DNA of 64,000 bases from Sambucus nigra (taxonomy: Eukaryota > Streptophyta > Magnoliopsida > Dipsacales > Adoxaceae). The notes beneath the pieces are model-generated. The model was not told where the DNA came from. It saw only the letters and a list, made by a program, of their open reading frames with translations, and made no database searches. The translations under genes were made by a program, and so were the position numbers. Below, in pieces: positions 25,180 through 36,300 of this stretch (its first letter is position 1; each line of letters starts with the position of its first letter). The stretch covers positions 42,106,651-42,170,650 of the forward strand of contig OX422218.1 of assembly GCA_949130495.1 (NCBI GenBank), given 5' to 3'.

Positions 25180-25826
25180 CTGGGCACCTAAAATGTTTTT
25201 ATAAAAATATTTCAAATGGGTCAGAGCCCATTTAAAACAATTTAAAAATATTTATCAAGTATTTAAATTACATTTAGAGTAGATATTATATACATGTTAG
25301 CTTCACGTGCGCTCACTTTAGATTCTTTCCTCTCAACTATTGTTCACGACTAACGTATATCTCTGAACCACCCTAGTTACGGTACCCCACCTAACTAGTT
25401 TTAAATAAGCCTCGTCATGTCAAATAATTCCTTGTACCCACCCGTATTGCCCATACAATACGTTACTAAATTTCCAAGCCCTTTTATCCATTATAAGTTA
25501 CCAATTACTTGTTAAGTTCCCACATACTTAGATTACTTTAGATATAACTATCCATCTCATCTACAAGTGCACACGTAGTAGAATAAATCACACGTATATA
25601 TATAAATACCACACTTGTAATATAAACGAATACGTCATCCCTAGCTCGAGATCTGCGATGTAGGCATACTATACTATCAAGTCCTGGTACATAACGTACT
25701 AAGTAAAGGACATCAGGTTCGGAATCTGTCTCGAACCATACATTCACAATTCACACAATTTAGAGGAGAACATAGTCCAAATCCTTTGGGCTACGCACAC
25801 CTAACGCACCCAATTTACCGATCACA

Positions 25827-28709
25827 TGTAATACCCCATATTTTTTAGGGATTTTATTTTAATTATGGAATTAGGGTTAATTAATCTAAATGAAGAATTT
25901 TTTTTTATAATTAATCTAGTTTTAAATGTAATAATTACTAGCGTGATGAGAGTTCGCTTTTATTGGTGATAATTACGTTGAGTATTACTTAGTGATTAAA
26001 GTAATATATGATTACGAAAATATTATTATGGCCGGGAGTGAAAAATACGACAGTTGCAAAACATTTAGTCGGGACGCGCGCATGTGAGTTGTGTCGGTAT
26101 TACTTCATTGGGTTAAAAAGATAATTTACTTTAAGTAACTCGTATGACGATTTTGAGTGCGCGAATGAGTCAGAAGGGTCGATAGAGTCAGAAAACTCTA
26201 CTCGGGTATTTTGGTTTGATTTCGGGGCGATTTAGGCCAATTCGACACCCCGGAGGGGTATTTTTGTCTTTTGAGATTTTTGGAAATTAAAATGGACGAA
26301 AAAAGAAAATTAAAAATGAAGAGTATGTGGGTAATAGGCTATCCTTCAGTTTCATAACCGAAGTGAGAGAGAGAGAGAACCAAAGAGGAAGAAGAATAAC
26401 TCCATAGGAGCCCTGAGATAAAGACTGAAGCTCTCACACCAAAAAGTTACACCAACGCGTAGATCGTGAAGAGAGGATTACCCCTATACCAATTTCATCC
26501 AGCGAATCAGAAGTTCACAAAAATGTAAGTGTTTATCTTGCTAAATTATTAGAGCATATATGATTCATGTTAATTTAGTTGATGGAATAACCAATATATT
26601 ATGAATTTGGGATTGAAATTGGGTATTAATCTTTAATTGGGAGTATAGGTTTTCATGTTGTTGAATAACCATGTTCTTGGTATGATAAATCTAGATTTTA
26701 TATGTTGATTTCACAAAATTAAATTTGTGATTAAATTGTTATTAATGGAGGTTATGTGAAATTCGGGCTTGTCGAAGATTTGAGATATTTATCGAAAATT
26801 CATGTTATAATTTTAGGGATTTGATGTTAAAAATGGATGGGGAAGGGTTCTAATACTAAAGGATTTAGATTATATTTGTTGATTGTGAATTAGGAGGATT
26901 TGAAACAATTTTGTTGTTCAATGAATTGGGAAAATGAAACTTTTGGAAGACAGGGAATCTTTCAGAATTCTCGTTCAAACGAGGACGTTTGAACGAGAAT
27001 TCCAAGGAGAATTTTAACAAGATTACTAATAAGATTTTTTACCCCATTAGAAGTGAGAATCTCATTCGAACGAGAATCCACAGGTTCTAACGAGATTTCA
27101 GAAACATAAAAATTTTCCTAGGCGTGTTAAAATCATTTTAGGTTAATTCAAGTGAGAGAATAGGACCTATGCTATAATGGACTGGCCTCATTTCTTAGTC
27201 TAGTAGTAAGGTGAATTGTGTAAATACTAAGGGAATTTGTTGGAATGAGGGAACCATAAAGAGTATATATGATAGAGAGATAAGTCGTAAGTTTAAAGTA
27301 TTGTTAGTAGTAGAGACAAAAATATTACATATGAATTCAGGGACTTGGGTGCGTGAATACGTAATGAATATTATAAGTTGGGTGTATAATTATTGATTGA
27401 ACTATTATGTGTACACCATACCTATGCTGCTTGCTATCAAGCGGAGGTTGCGCATTGTGGATAATCATGCCTTGAGGAGCCTTCGAGTGGGATCTTGATT
27501 TGCACAACTAGAGCATAGAACCTAGGTACGGGCTATCTGTGAGAATGATAGTGATGACGGTCGTATGGGTGCGTAGGTATGTGTGTAGCCCATCTGCTTA
27601 AAACTATGTTCGCCTCAAATATGTGTGTTTATTTTGATGGTTCATGAGAGATTGAATCTATAGTCCTTTAATGAGCGATGCACCAGGACATGAAAACAGA
27701 TTATGCATGCACCGCGACTGTTTCTTGGGGTGCAGTATTGTGTATATATATATTAGAGTGTATGTATATATGTACTTGTGATACTATCTACTCTATGAAT
27801 TAAGTAAACATGAATAATAATGAAATCGGAAATGAATTAAGTTGGTGAACACCTTATCTATATTAATATAAAAATACACTTATCCATATTAAAGAGGAAT
27901 TAATTATAGGTATTCTGTATATTGTGAGGGAAATACATGGGAACAGTATTGGGCTATGATTATATGTTAGACGGGAAAGAACTAGTTAGCATGGGAATAT
28001 AAACAAGTAGGGTTTGATGGAACGTTAGGTGTGCACATTAGTTGAGACGTGAGGATCTCAAGTGAGTACGATAATCTAACATGATTAATATATATGCTAT
28101 AAACTCATTTTAAGCACTTGCTGATTTTTAAACTATTTTTAAACTCGGCTCTGACCTATTTTCGGCAAATCTCTTTTCTTGTCCAATTATTTTAGGTTCC
28201 CAACCACACGGACACCAAGCACAGGAGTTCCATTCACTCGATGAGCTGTAGCTGCTGTGAAAGTTACACGACCTTGGTAGTAGACGCCTCTATGTCTATC
28301 GTTTCTTCCTCTTGAGTTATTTCATCAGTTAGGGCATGTTGCCCCTTTTGTATTCAGATAATTAGAGATTTTGGATTTAGTTATTTAATTCATTCAATTG
28401 TTGGGTTTATTTCTGTTGGATTATTGTATTTGTGACTTAGACTAGAAATGTTTTCTCCATTTTCATTCATTATTGCAGTAATTTCCTCTCATATGAGATT
28501 GATGTGAATGGTGAATGTTTAATTATTTCATTAACCTAGTTTTATATTATTAAAAGATAAAATTTTGACATCAACCTTTTTAAATATTAGGTGGTTAGTA
28601 TTTAATAATAAAGTTTACGCTAGTGATGAATAATCTGAACTAACTGGATATTCTGATTTAATTTAATAAAGGACAGATCATCAGGTATTTAATTAGGCGA
28701 GGAGTCACA
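25827..28709 (+). mobile_element. Solo LTR, gypsy family D (+ sense), TSD TCACA
   Basis: A single 2883-bp LTR running TGTAATACCCCA to GGAGTCACA, the reverse of the other families. It is flanked by perfect TCACA copies (25822-25826 and 28710-28714). It keeps the family modules in plus sense: a TAGATCG-type motif near 26460, TTGCTATCAAGCGGAGGTTGC near 27431, and a GGCTCTGACC motif near 28147. No internal sequence is present, so it is a recombination footprint inside E's 3' LTR. Confidence 0.93.
26970..27098. repeat. Palindrome cluster, family D (CTCGTTCAAACGAG type)
   Basis: TCGTTCAAACGA followed by ACGTTTGAACGAG and, further on, TCATTCGAACGAGA and TCTAACGAGA. They sit 1143-1271 bases from the LTR 5' end at 25827, the position held by other palindromes in families A, B, C and E. 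Confidence 0.75.
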
Positions 28710-29345
28710 TCACACTCTCATTCACACAAGTAGTGCTCAATCCCTATGTTCTATGTTCTGAGGTAGAAGTCAAAATCCCCCTAATGGGCTCATCAGGATA
28801 AGACTGTCCACGACGCGGAACCTCCCGTGATAGCAAGTAGCCTAGGTATGTTCACACATGTAAATTCACACAATAGGTATTCACAAAACCTATATATGTA
28901 TATACCATCAGTATATGTATACACTCAACCTATAATATATGTCCCATACATGGTATATACAACTCCCAAATATCCTATGTACTATTAAATTACGGTTTTA
29001 CTTCTCATCCTATATTCCTGAGTATCCCCACTACTCTAAGGTTTCCTATTACACCTTAATTTATTTCAGTAGTTAACACCAATATACTCTACTGGTCTAA
29101 GTCATAGGTTCTCTCGAAATTTCCTCGACTCAATCTCATTCTCCCAAATTCATTACATTACAAATTATGTTTATTTAGCTTTAGACCTTAAATTCTCCCC
29201 ATATGGCTAAGTCCCAATGTTATCAAGGCCTACTATATCCCATAGTAACCCTCATTATGTTTTATGGGTGTCCTACTTGTGCCCCCTATAACAATTCACA
29301 AGTTTTGGTCTTAAATAAAGGAAAATGTCCAAATTCTGCATTACC

Positions 29346-29377
29346 GAATCGATTCGCCCTAGGGCCGAATCGATTCG
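29346..29377. repeat. Palindrome pair, family E LTR (GAATCGATTCG)
   Basis: Two copies of GAATCGATTCG separated by ten bases, 1033-1064 bases from the LTR 5' end at 30410. The sequence is that of family A, although the two LTRs differ widely elsewhere. Confidence 0.85.
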
Positions 29378-30410
29378 AATTGTAGCAGTCCCTCTCCTTC
29401 ATTCAGTTTTTGCATTTTCACCATTTTTAATGCACAAAACCTCCATTGCACAGTCCCAAACTCCCAACCAAACCTACAAGATCGAAGCATTAAATCTTCG
29501 AGAGGAGTCAAGAAAATCGAATTAAATCTTCATTTAAATTTCAAAACCATAGGTTATTCTTTGTATTTAAGAACATTAACAACATCTCATATTTCTTCCA
29601 TATTTTAATGTTCAAATACTTAATTTCATTCTACATACATGAATTAAACATATCCATCAAGATTCCTACCCAAGAACATGAATTGAGTCATCCAAATCAA
29701 AGCCAACATTTATATATTCATGAAATTATTCATCTTACACCAACATGGATTGTATATGTGATAAAAATTAGCAAGATAAAGACTTGACTCAAATATTAGG
29801 TCTGAATTTCTGTAGAATTGAGTCATCCAAATCAAAGCCAACATTTATATATTCAAGAATGTTGTGGGATGCCTTGGATCTTCTCTCCTTCGTCCTCTGG
29901 GGTCCTCTCTCAGTTTTTTTTTAACTTCTAACCATAACTTCCTCAACATAACGGATGATATAATCTCTAAAATTTGTAGGTCTCTTTCCCCTTAAATTCA
30001 AAAGACCGAAATACCCCTACGGGGTGCCGATTTGGCCAAAAAATACGCCTGGACCCGATCCAAACCCCCATGTACAATTTTTTGAGTATTTCGACCCCTC
30101 TGAACACATTGGCACACTCGAAATGACCATTTGGACGACACATTATTAAATTACATTTTACCCACAAATTTAAGTCCCTACACGACTGACAGGCGCGTCC
30201 AGATTAAATTTACCGTAATTGTCGTATTTCTCACTGAGGATAATCATAATACTTTCTTATCGATTTTTTACTCATTCATGAAGTAATATTCAATATAAAT
30301 AAATATTAACCCTTGTCTCGCTAATTAATATTTATTTTAGTCGAGATTAATTTTCCATTTTAATTTCATTAACGCCAATATAAAAATCATTAAAATTACG
30401 GGGTGTTACA

Positions 30411-31367
30411 TACTTCCCCCTAATAATGTAATTTCTTTCCAAAAGTCAAAAAAGAGAAGGCCAGGTAGAAATAACTATGGATATTTGTCGCGCATCTCAT
30501 CCTCAAACTCCCAAGTAGATTCATTAGCATTAGGATGCCCCCACTGAACACATACAAGTGGAAATACTTTCGAACTCAATCTCCTCTCACTATCGTTTAG
30601 GATAGCAACTGGCCTATCCTCGTATGAAATATCGGGCTGCAAATCAATCTCCTCCATGGAAATGTGAGTGCGATCTAACTCGTGCTGGAGATATCTCCTC
30701 GGTAAAGAAATGTGTAATACATCATGAATCCGATGCTAGTGCTCCGGCAACCCGAGTCTATATGGAACTGGCTCAATTCGCTCAATGATAGGGAATGACC
30801 CCACATACCTTGGTCCCAACTTCCCTTTCTTCCCGAACCTCATTTTCCACTTCTTAGGAGATACACATAGTAACACCTGATGCCCCACATTAAACAATAG
30901 AAAGAACCGCATGACATCGGCATAACTCTTGTGTTTATCCCGAGCTATCTAGATACGACTCCGGATAAACTCAATTTTGGATGAAGTATCCTGAATCAAC
31001 TCTGGTCCAAGTATCTTGTTGTCCCCCACTTCCAACCAACAAGCATGCGAATGACAAGGTCTATCGTAGAACGCCTCAAATGGTTCCATGCCAACCATAA
31101 ATTAATATGAGTTATTTTATGCAAAGTCCACCAGTGGAAGATACTTCTCCCAAGCTCGCTTAAAATCAAGAATACACATCCATAGCATATCTTCCAAATT
31201 TTGATTCGTCCTCTTTGTCTGCCTCTCCATCTGCGGGTGATAGGTTGTACTCAATCGTAACTCGGTACCCATGGCCTCTTGAAAAATCTCCTAAAAACGA
31301 GACACGAAGATCTTGTTCCCGTTGGGCTCAATATCGAGTGGCACCCCATGCAATCTCACTACCTTAG
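30411..31367 (-). pseudogene. pol: Element E pol, integrase C-terminal part and chromodomain-like tail
   Basis: Minus-strand remnant of the end of E's pol. The tail at 30475-30657 reads ERRLSSKVFPLVCVQWGH then ESTWEFEDEMRDKYP, matching the C element tail. Upstream are pieces matching C's integrase, broken by stops and shifts. The upper edge is the insertion point of solo LTR F at 31368. The polypurine tract (30411-30424) separates it from the 3' LTR. Confidence 0.85.
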
Positions 31368-34044
31368 TGATAAGCACCCAAAACTGTAGAATTTATACCC
31401 TGAATAAATGTACTTTAGTTGCTAATTCTGGACAATTTGGGTCTTATGGGGTTAATTGTCTATCTTGTAGGTCAAATGTTTGTTTGTAGTATCAAAAGCT
31501 ATATATCAAGACAAATGTGCATTCTAAGGAGCTAAATACCCAATCCCTTAACCCTAGCCTACCCTAACTGAGCCTTAGCCTGTCCCAAACCCGTGCGTGT
31601 GTTTGATCTGTCCCCATTTATTTCTTTTATTTCATTTTCTTAAATTTTTTGTGTCATTTTATTTTTTAGGTTTATTTTATTATTTTATTGAGTCGTGTAT
31701 ATATTTTTAGGAATTGTTATTTTTTTGCGAATCTTGTATTAATTTTTACAATTTCTTTTAGTTTCTTCGTTTTTAGTTAGTTTATTATTATTATTTTATT
31801 TTGTTTTATTTCATTTTCGTTTATTAGTTTTTATTTTCAATTTGTATTGAGTCGTGTTTAGTTTTTAGAGTTTTATCGTGTGTCGTGTCATTTTATTTTT
31901 AATTGATTTTTATTTTTATTTTTAGTTTAATTAAATTTTTACTTTAGGTTAATTTTATTTTATTTCATTTTTAATTTTAGTTTTATTTTTAGGGGTCCTA
32001 ATTAAACACACACACACAAATCCTATACACTTATCCTACACCTAAAACTACCCTCTCATCCCCACCATATCCTATACACCCTTACTACACATAATAACCA
32101 CCCAAGTCATCTCCTACCTCCAACCACATTCTCCCTCATCCCCCATCCTCCATAACCACACAAACCATATCTCTCTCTCATATTCCAACAACAAAACTCA
32201 ACCCGGAGCCCATCTTGACCCATAAAATCCGCAACCCCATTCCGTCCATCCCCCGCCGGAGATACCTGTCGACAGTCCCAAACCTCATCGGCTACTTACC
32301 TTCGATCCCACTTCCCCATCGTGCCCAGCCATACCCACACCCCAACTGCCCATAACCCTATTCAACAATCCGGCCCCTGCCCCTCCAACCCGAGCCCCAA
32401 ACCGACCTATCCGACCTGCTCAACCCGAGGCCACCTACTACCCATGAACCCGAGAGCTGCCCAATTCGCAACCTCCTCCACATTGCTTCGGTGACAAACC
32501 CGGATTCCTTAACCCATTCGAACCCATCCAATCCCTTACCCATTTGCAAAACCAAGCCAAAACCAACTTGAAAACCCATTTCCGCCATTAACCAAAATCG
32601 TGTCACCTGTCAAAGACCAAACAAACACAAACAAATCCCACATGTGACAACTAAACCAATTTAACCCCTTTTCCCATTCTACCCCAAAACCCCTTTCACC
32701 AAATCAGATGTCCTCACCTCACACCACCATTTAAAACACATGTGTGCCCAGTCCCAAAATTACCCCATGCACATTTTAACTCTCACCTCACCATTTCCAT
32801 GCCTACATGCACTTTAAATTCCCAAAATTACCCTTGCTCCATTTCATACTATAAATGAAGATGAAGACCCCAATTGAAAAGGAGATTTTAGAGAGGAATT
32901 TTTAGAGAGAGAATTGTAGGGAAAAACACCATTTGTAAATAGTTTTTGTTTTATTCGTTTTAAATTTTTTAGATATTTGTGAGGTTAAATATTGATTGAG
33001 ATTTAATTGAGTGTTGATTTTAATTTCATATTACTTGGATTCTCAATTGGAGGGTTGTATGCTTCTGATTCAAGGATTGAAGTTTATTAAATTCAAGAGA
33101 TTTTTTTTATTACTCTTCTCTTTACTCTTTTATATTAAATGCCTATTGAATATTTGTTTATTATGTTTGATACAATGTTAGGATAAATCCCCTTTCAAGG
33201 GGTGGGGAAACCAATTATTTTGATGTTAATTTTAATTTAATTAGTTTAATGAAATTAAAATTCCCTTTGATGAATAACTTTGTAATCTTACTTTTAATTT
33301 ACGCCTCGAGAGAGGGTAAATTATTTTCGAGAGAAAATTGAGATTCTAGTCTTAATTTCTATCTTAGAATCGAACTAGAGATAGGTTTTTCTAATATGTG
33401 AAATTATTTCTTCGAATTTTAACTATAGTCATATTTTCATGATCTAAACTAATTTAGTAAATCGATCCTAGTGGGTGATTTGTTAGATGATGTTTAGATC
33501 TACGTTTTGTAAGTTGTAGGATTGTAAATTTAACTCTCTAAAAGATTATTATTAAAATTGCATTTGCAACGAGAGTTGATTTGTAATTTCAACACTAATT
33601 TGGGAAGTTTAATTTGAATAAATTAATTAAATGGATTAACTAGAAATTGTGGTATAATCCCATCCCTTGATTGTTCTCACAATCATTTCCTCACCATTCT
33701 CATATTTTAGATTTTTATTTTGTTTGATTTACTTAGTTTTATTTTTATCTTTACTTTTTAGTTAGTTGTCTTTCTCTCACATTTAGTTTAGTTTAGTTTA
33801 AATCATCACCACACCCATTTGTTTTAATATTTGAAAAGGCTAAAAAAATTAGAAAAAGTGAAAATGCACAAAAAGAAAATAAAAAGTGAATTAAAATTGA
33901 ATTTGTCTCTTGCTTTACCCCTTTGAATTGGATTGATACCTCAGTTACCATTATACTCTAGTTTTGTCTACTTTTATAGGTTTATCAAGATTTTTGATTA
34001 AGTTGGCTTTCAATAATGACAACACAACAAAAAGCAAGTTATCA
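31368..34044 (+). mobile_element. Solo LTR F, unrelated to families A-E, TSD CTTAG
   Basis: A 2677-bp sequence with short inverted ends TGATAAG and GTTATCA, flanked by perfect CTTAG copies (31363-31367 and 34045-34049). Its composition is lopsided: T-rich to about 31990, then a C/A-rich and G-poor tract to about 32830. CTATAAATG near 32851 may be a TATA box in plus sense. No coding domain or second LTR is seen, so it is best read as a solo LTR. TGATAA...TTATCA ends occur in gypsy elements of the Tat/Athila type, but the family is not certain. Confidence 0.8.
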
Positions 34045-34972
34045 CTTAGCGATAATTCTTGGCATATTGTCTCGCAGTATAATCCGTTCTGACTAGCAGA
34101 AAGTGAGCTACCTTGGTAAACCAATCCACTATCACCCAAATGGAATCACGATCTCTTTGTGAAGTAGGCATCCCAGTAATGAAATCCATGGAAATGCTCT
34201 TCCATTTTCACATGTAATCTCTAACGGTTGTAGAACCCCTGCTAGTTTCTGATGGTCCAGATTCACCAGATGACAAGTGGTACACCTCGAGACAAACACG
34301 GCAATGTCTCTCTTCATCCCACTCCACCAATATTGTCGTCTCATATCTCGAAACAACTTATCCCCTCTAAGATGAATCACAAATCATGACCCCTGCGACT
34401 CTGCCATCACCGCATACTGCAAGTCCTCCCCCTCTGGGATAGTCAATCTCCTGTTGAGGCATAAACCTCCCTTTAAGATCATGGAGTACGACACTTCTCC
34501 CCCGGCTAAAAGATGTATGATCTGATCCTAACAAAATGTATCCGCTGCCAGGGACTATACCACCCTCTTGACAATGTGTGGGTGACAGTCAGAACTGACA
34601 TAAATGATCTGGCAACTGAATCCTGATGTCCCAACTCCTTCCATTTATCCTTCCAAACTTCATATACATCATCTCTAGCCTACGGCTCAACGCGTCTGCC
34701 ACCTACACTGTCGTATTTTCATCTCTCTCTGAGTGAACAAGTACTATAGTGAATTATGATATGTGTATCTCCAAATCCGTAGCGCAAACACGACTATCGC
34801 TAACTCCAAATCGTTGGTGGGGTAATTCTTCTCATAAGTCTTAAGCTTGCGAGAAGCATAAGTTATATCATGGTCATCCTACTGTAGCACACCCGCAAGT
34901 CCCTATAGAGACACATAAGTAAAAATAAGATACTCCACTCCTGCCCTGGGAAGTGCGAGTATGGGTGATGAA
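34045..34972 (-). pseudogene. pol: Element E pol, RNase H end and integrase start
   Basis: Minus-strand remnant. The integrase zinc region at 34132-34380 reads [18 protein letters not shown] then SRCTTCHLV, matching C residues 673-700. Further upstream (34780-34860) is sequence matching C's RNase H. Stops and frame changes are frequent. The edges are solo LTR F (34044) and the CACTA element (34973). Confidence 0.85.
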
Positions 34973-34995
34973 CACTATACCAAAACGGAACTTTA

Positions 34996-35250
34996 GTAAC
35001 AAAACTTTACTATTACTAATAAGATTAGTAGAAGACTTTTTTCGTTAGAAAAAAGGCGTGGGGTAAGAAATTAGTAACATAATGTTACCGTTACTAATAG
35101 TAACGATAAAATTCTGTTACTAATTTTGAAATTACCAACAATATTTCACCGTTACTAATTCTGATTTTGTCACAGAGTTTTGTGTAATTAATTTAACCTT
35201 ATTACACCTTTTTGTAACACTTTTGTCTGATTTTGTAATGGTAAAGCTCC
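34996..35250. repeat. CACTA left subterminal repeats (TTAGTAAC / GTTACTAAT)
   Basis: Many short direct and inverted copies of TTAGTAAC and GTTACTAAT lie just inside the left end. The right end has similar ones (about 39940-40045). Subterminal repeats of this kind are the binding sites for the transposon's own DNA-binding protein in En/Spm. Here the motif is inferred only from repetition. Confidence 0.7.
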
Positions 35251-36013
35251 GTTAGTAATATTAATACATATTTAAAAAATGTATTTTTCAAGATCCAATA
35301 TCCTGAATTTAAACAAATTCAATTATTATTACCACACTATTCAAATCCTAAGAAGATATACAAAAATAATCGACATAAACGAGGGCACTATAATCAACAT
35401 TTACATTTTATACAAGCCTCCACTCTTTATTTACAAAAGAAACTTAAAATAAACAAACGAAACATCGTAATACATTCACCTCGATAGTTACATTATTTTC
35501 ATAAATGTATCCAATATAACATCCTAATATAATCACCCCCAAATGAGATGTTTTCATATTATAACCAAGCAAATGAAATATGAAAAAAAAGTTTCTTGTT
35601 GTTGACTATCAACTTCCGTTCTGTTTTCATCACCATCAACGTCGTAAACCGCAATGCCGGAAACTTGATGAGGATCCAAAAATTATATTCAGTCAAAAAA
35701 AAATAAAAGAATCATATTGCTGATATTATAAACATGTAGTCATACAACAAATGAACATATGACATGGTTATTGTATACTATCAGTTTTCAGGATCACGAC
35801 TTTAGTGAAATCATGAGAGAAGCTTATTATAAGGGCTAATAAAAGTTATACAGTTTAAAAAAATGTATAACTTAAGTACAATTAATTTACATGTATAACT
35901 CGTTCTTAATGAGCATAACTACTTCAACTACAAACCAAGCATACTCATAAATCATCAATTTTCTAACAGACAAAATCTTGACTTGATATATATTCCATCT
36001 ACAAGTAACTAAC

Positions 36014-36300
36014 CAATCTCAATTTGTATGATTGTGAACTTGAAGAATGGGTAAGGTGGACGAACAATGAGTGCAACAACTAAACCAATAATGGAGCCAA
36101 ATTCGGTAGCCAAAACAACATTTAAAGGGATAAACCACCTCCAAAGTAGGAAAAAAATACCAATACCAAAATTGTAGGGTAATGGTACATTAAATATGTA
36201 AAAAAAAATCTTTTTCTTACCGCTGGAGCATTTTTTCCCAAGTGATGGCTTGTCCAAGTCGATAAAATATTAAACATGGGAGCAAAAGTGAAAAGACCAA
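36014..36300 (-). pseudogene. Captured fragment of a PILS (PIN-LIKES) auxin carrier gene, two exons and an intron
   Basis: Inside the CACTA element, minus strand. The exon at 36300-36221 reads LVFSLLLPCLIFYRLGQAIT followed by WEKMLQ. The exon at 36138-36014 reads WFIPLNVVLATEFGS and then IVRPPYPFFKFTI. Between them is an 82-bp intron (36139-36220) with GTAAG donor and AG acceptor. A further acceptor (ATGCAG) precedes the first exon and a donor (GTTAGT) follows the second, so introns were copied too and the capture was at DNA level. The two exons meet in frame. This is the N-terminal membrane region of PILS proteins, which move auxin at the ER. No other exon was recognised, so no working carrier is encoded. 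Confidence 0.75.

Larger units (their letters stand above)
13765..30410 (-). repeat. 3' LTR of element E, interrupted by element C and solo LTR D
   Basis: Plus-strand ends are TGTGATAACCCG (13765) and GGGTGTTACA (30410). The real LTR pieces are 13765-14262, 25180-25826 and 28710-30410, about 2.84 kb in all. The first two pieces match E's 5' LTR (60530-61436) in order. The third holds the CGCGGAACCTCCCGTGATAG-type module shared with C and D, and ends right before the polypurine tract. Confidence 0.85.

Noticed and set aside
25827..28709. Full retrotransposon in plus sense
   Set aside because: No internal region, primer site or second LTR between the TCACA copies, so it is a solo LTR.
32358..32606. 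82-codon minus-strand frame in solo LTR F
   Set aside because: A product of the C/A-rich, G-poor composition, with no domain and no coding context.
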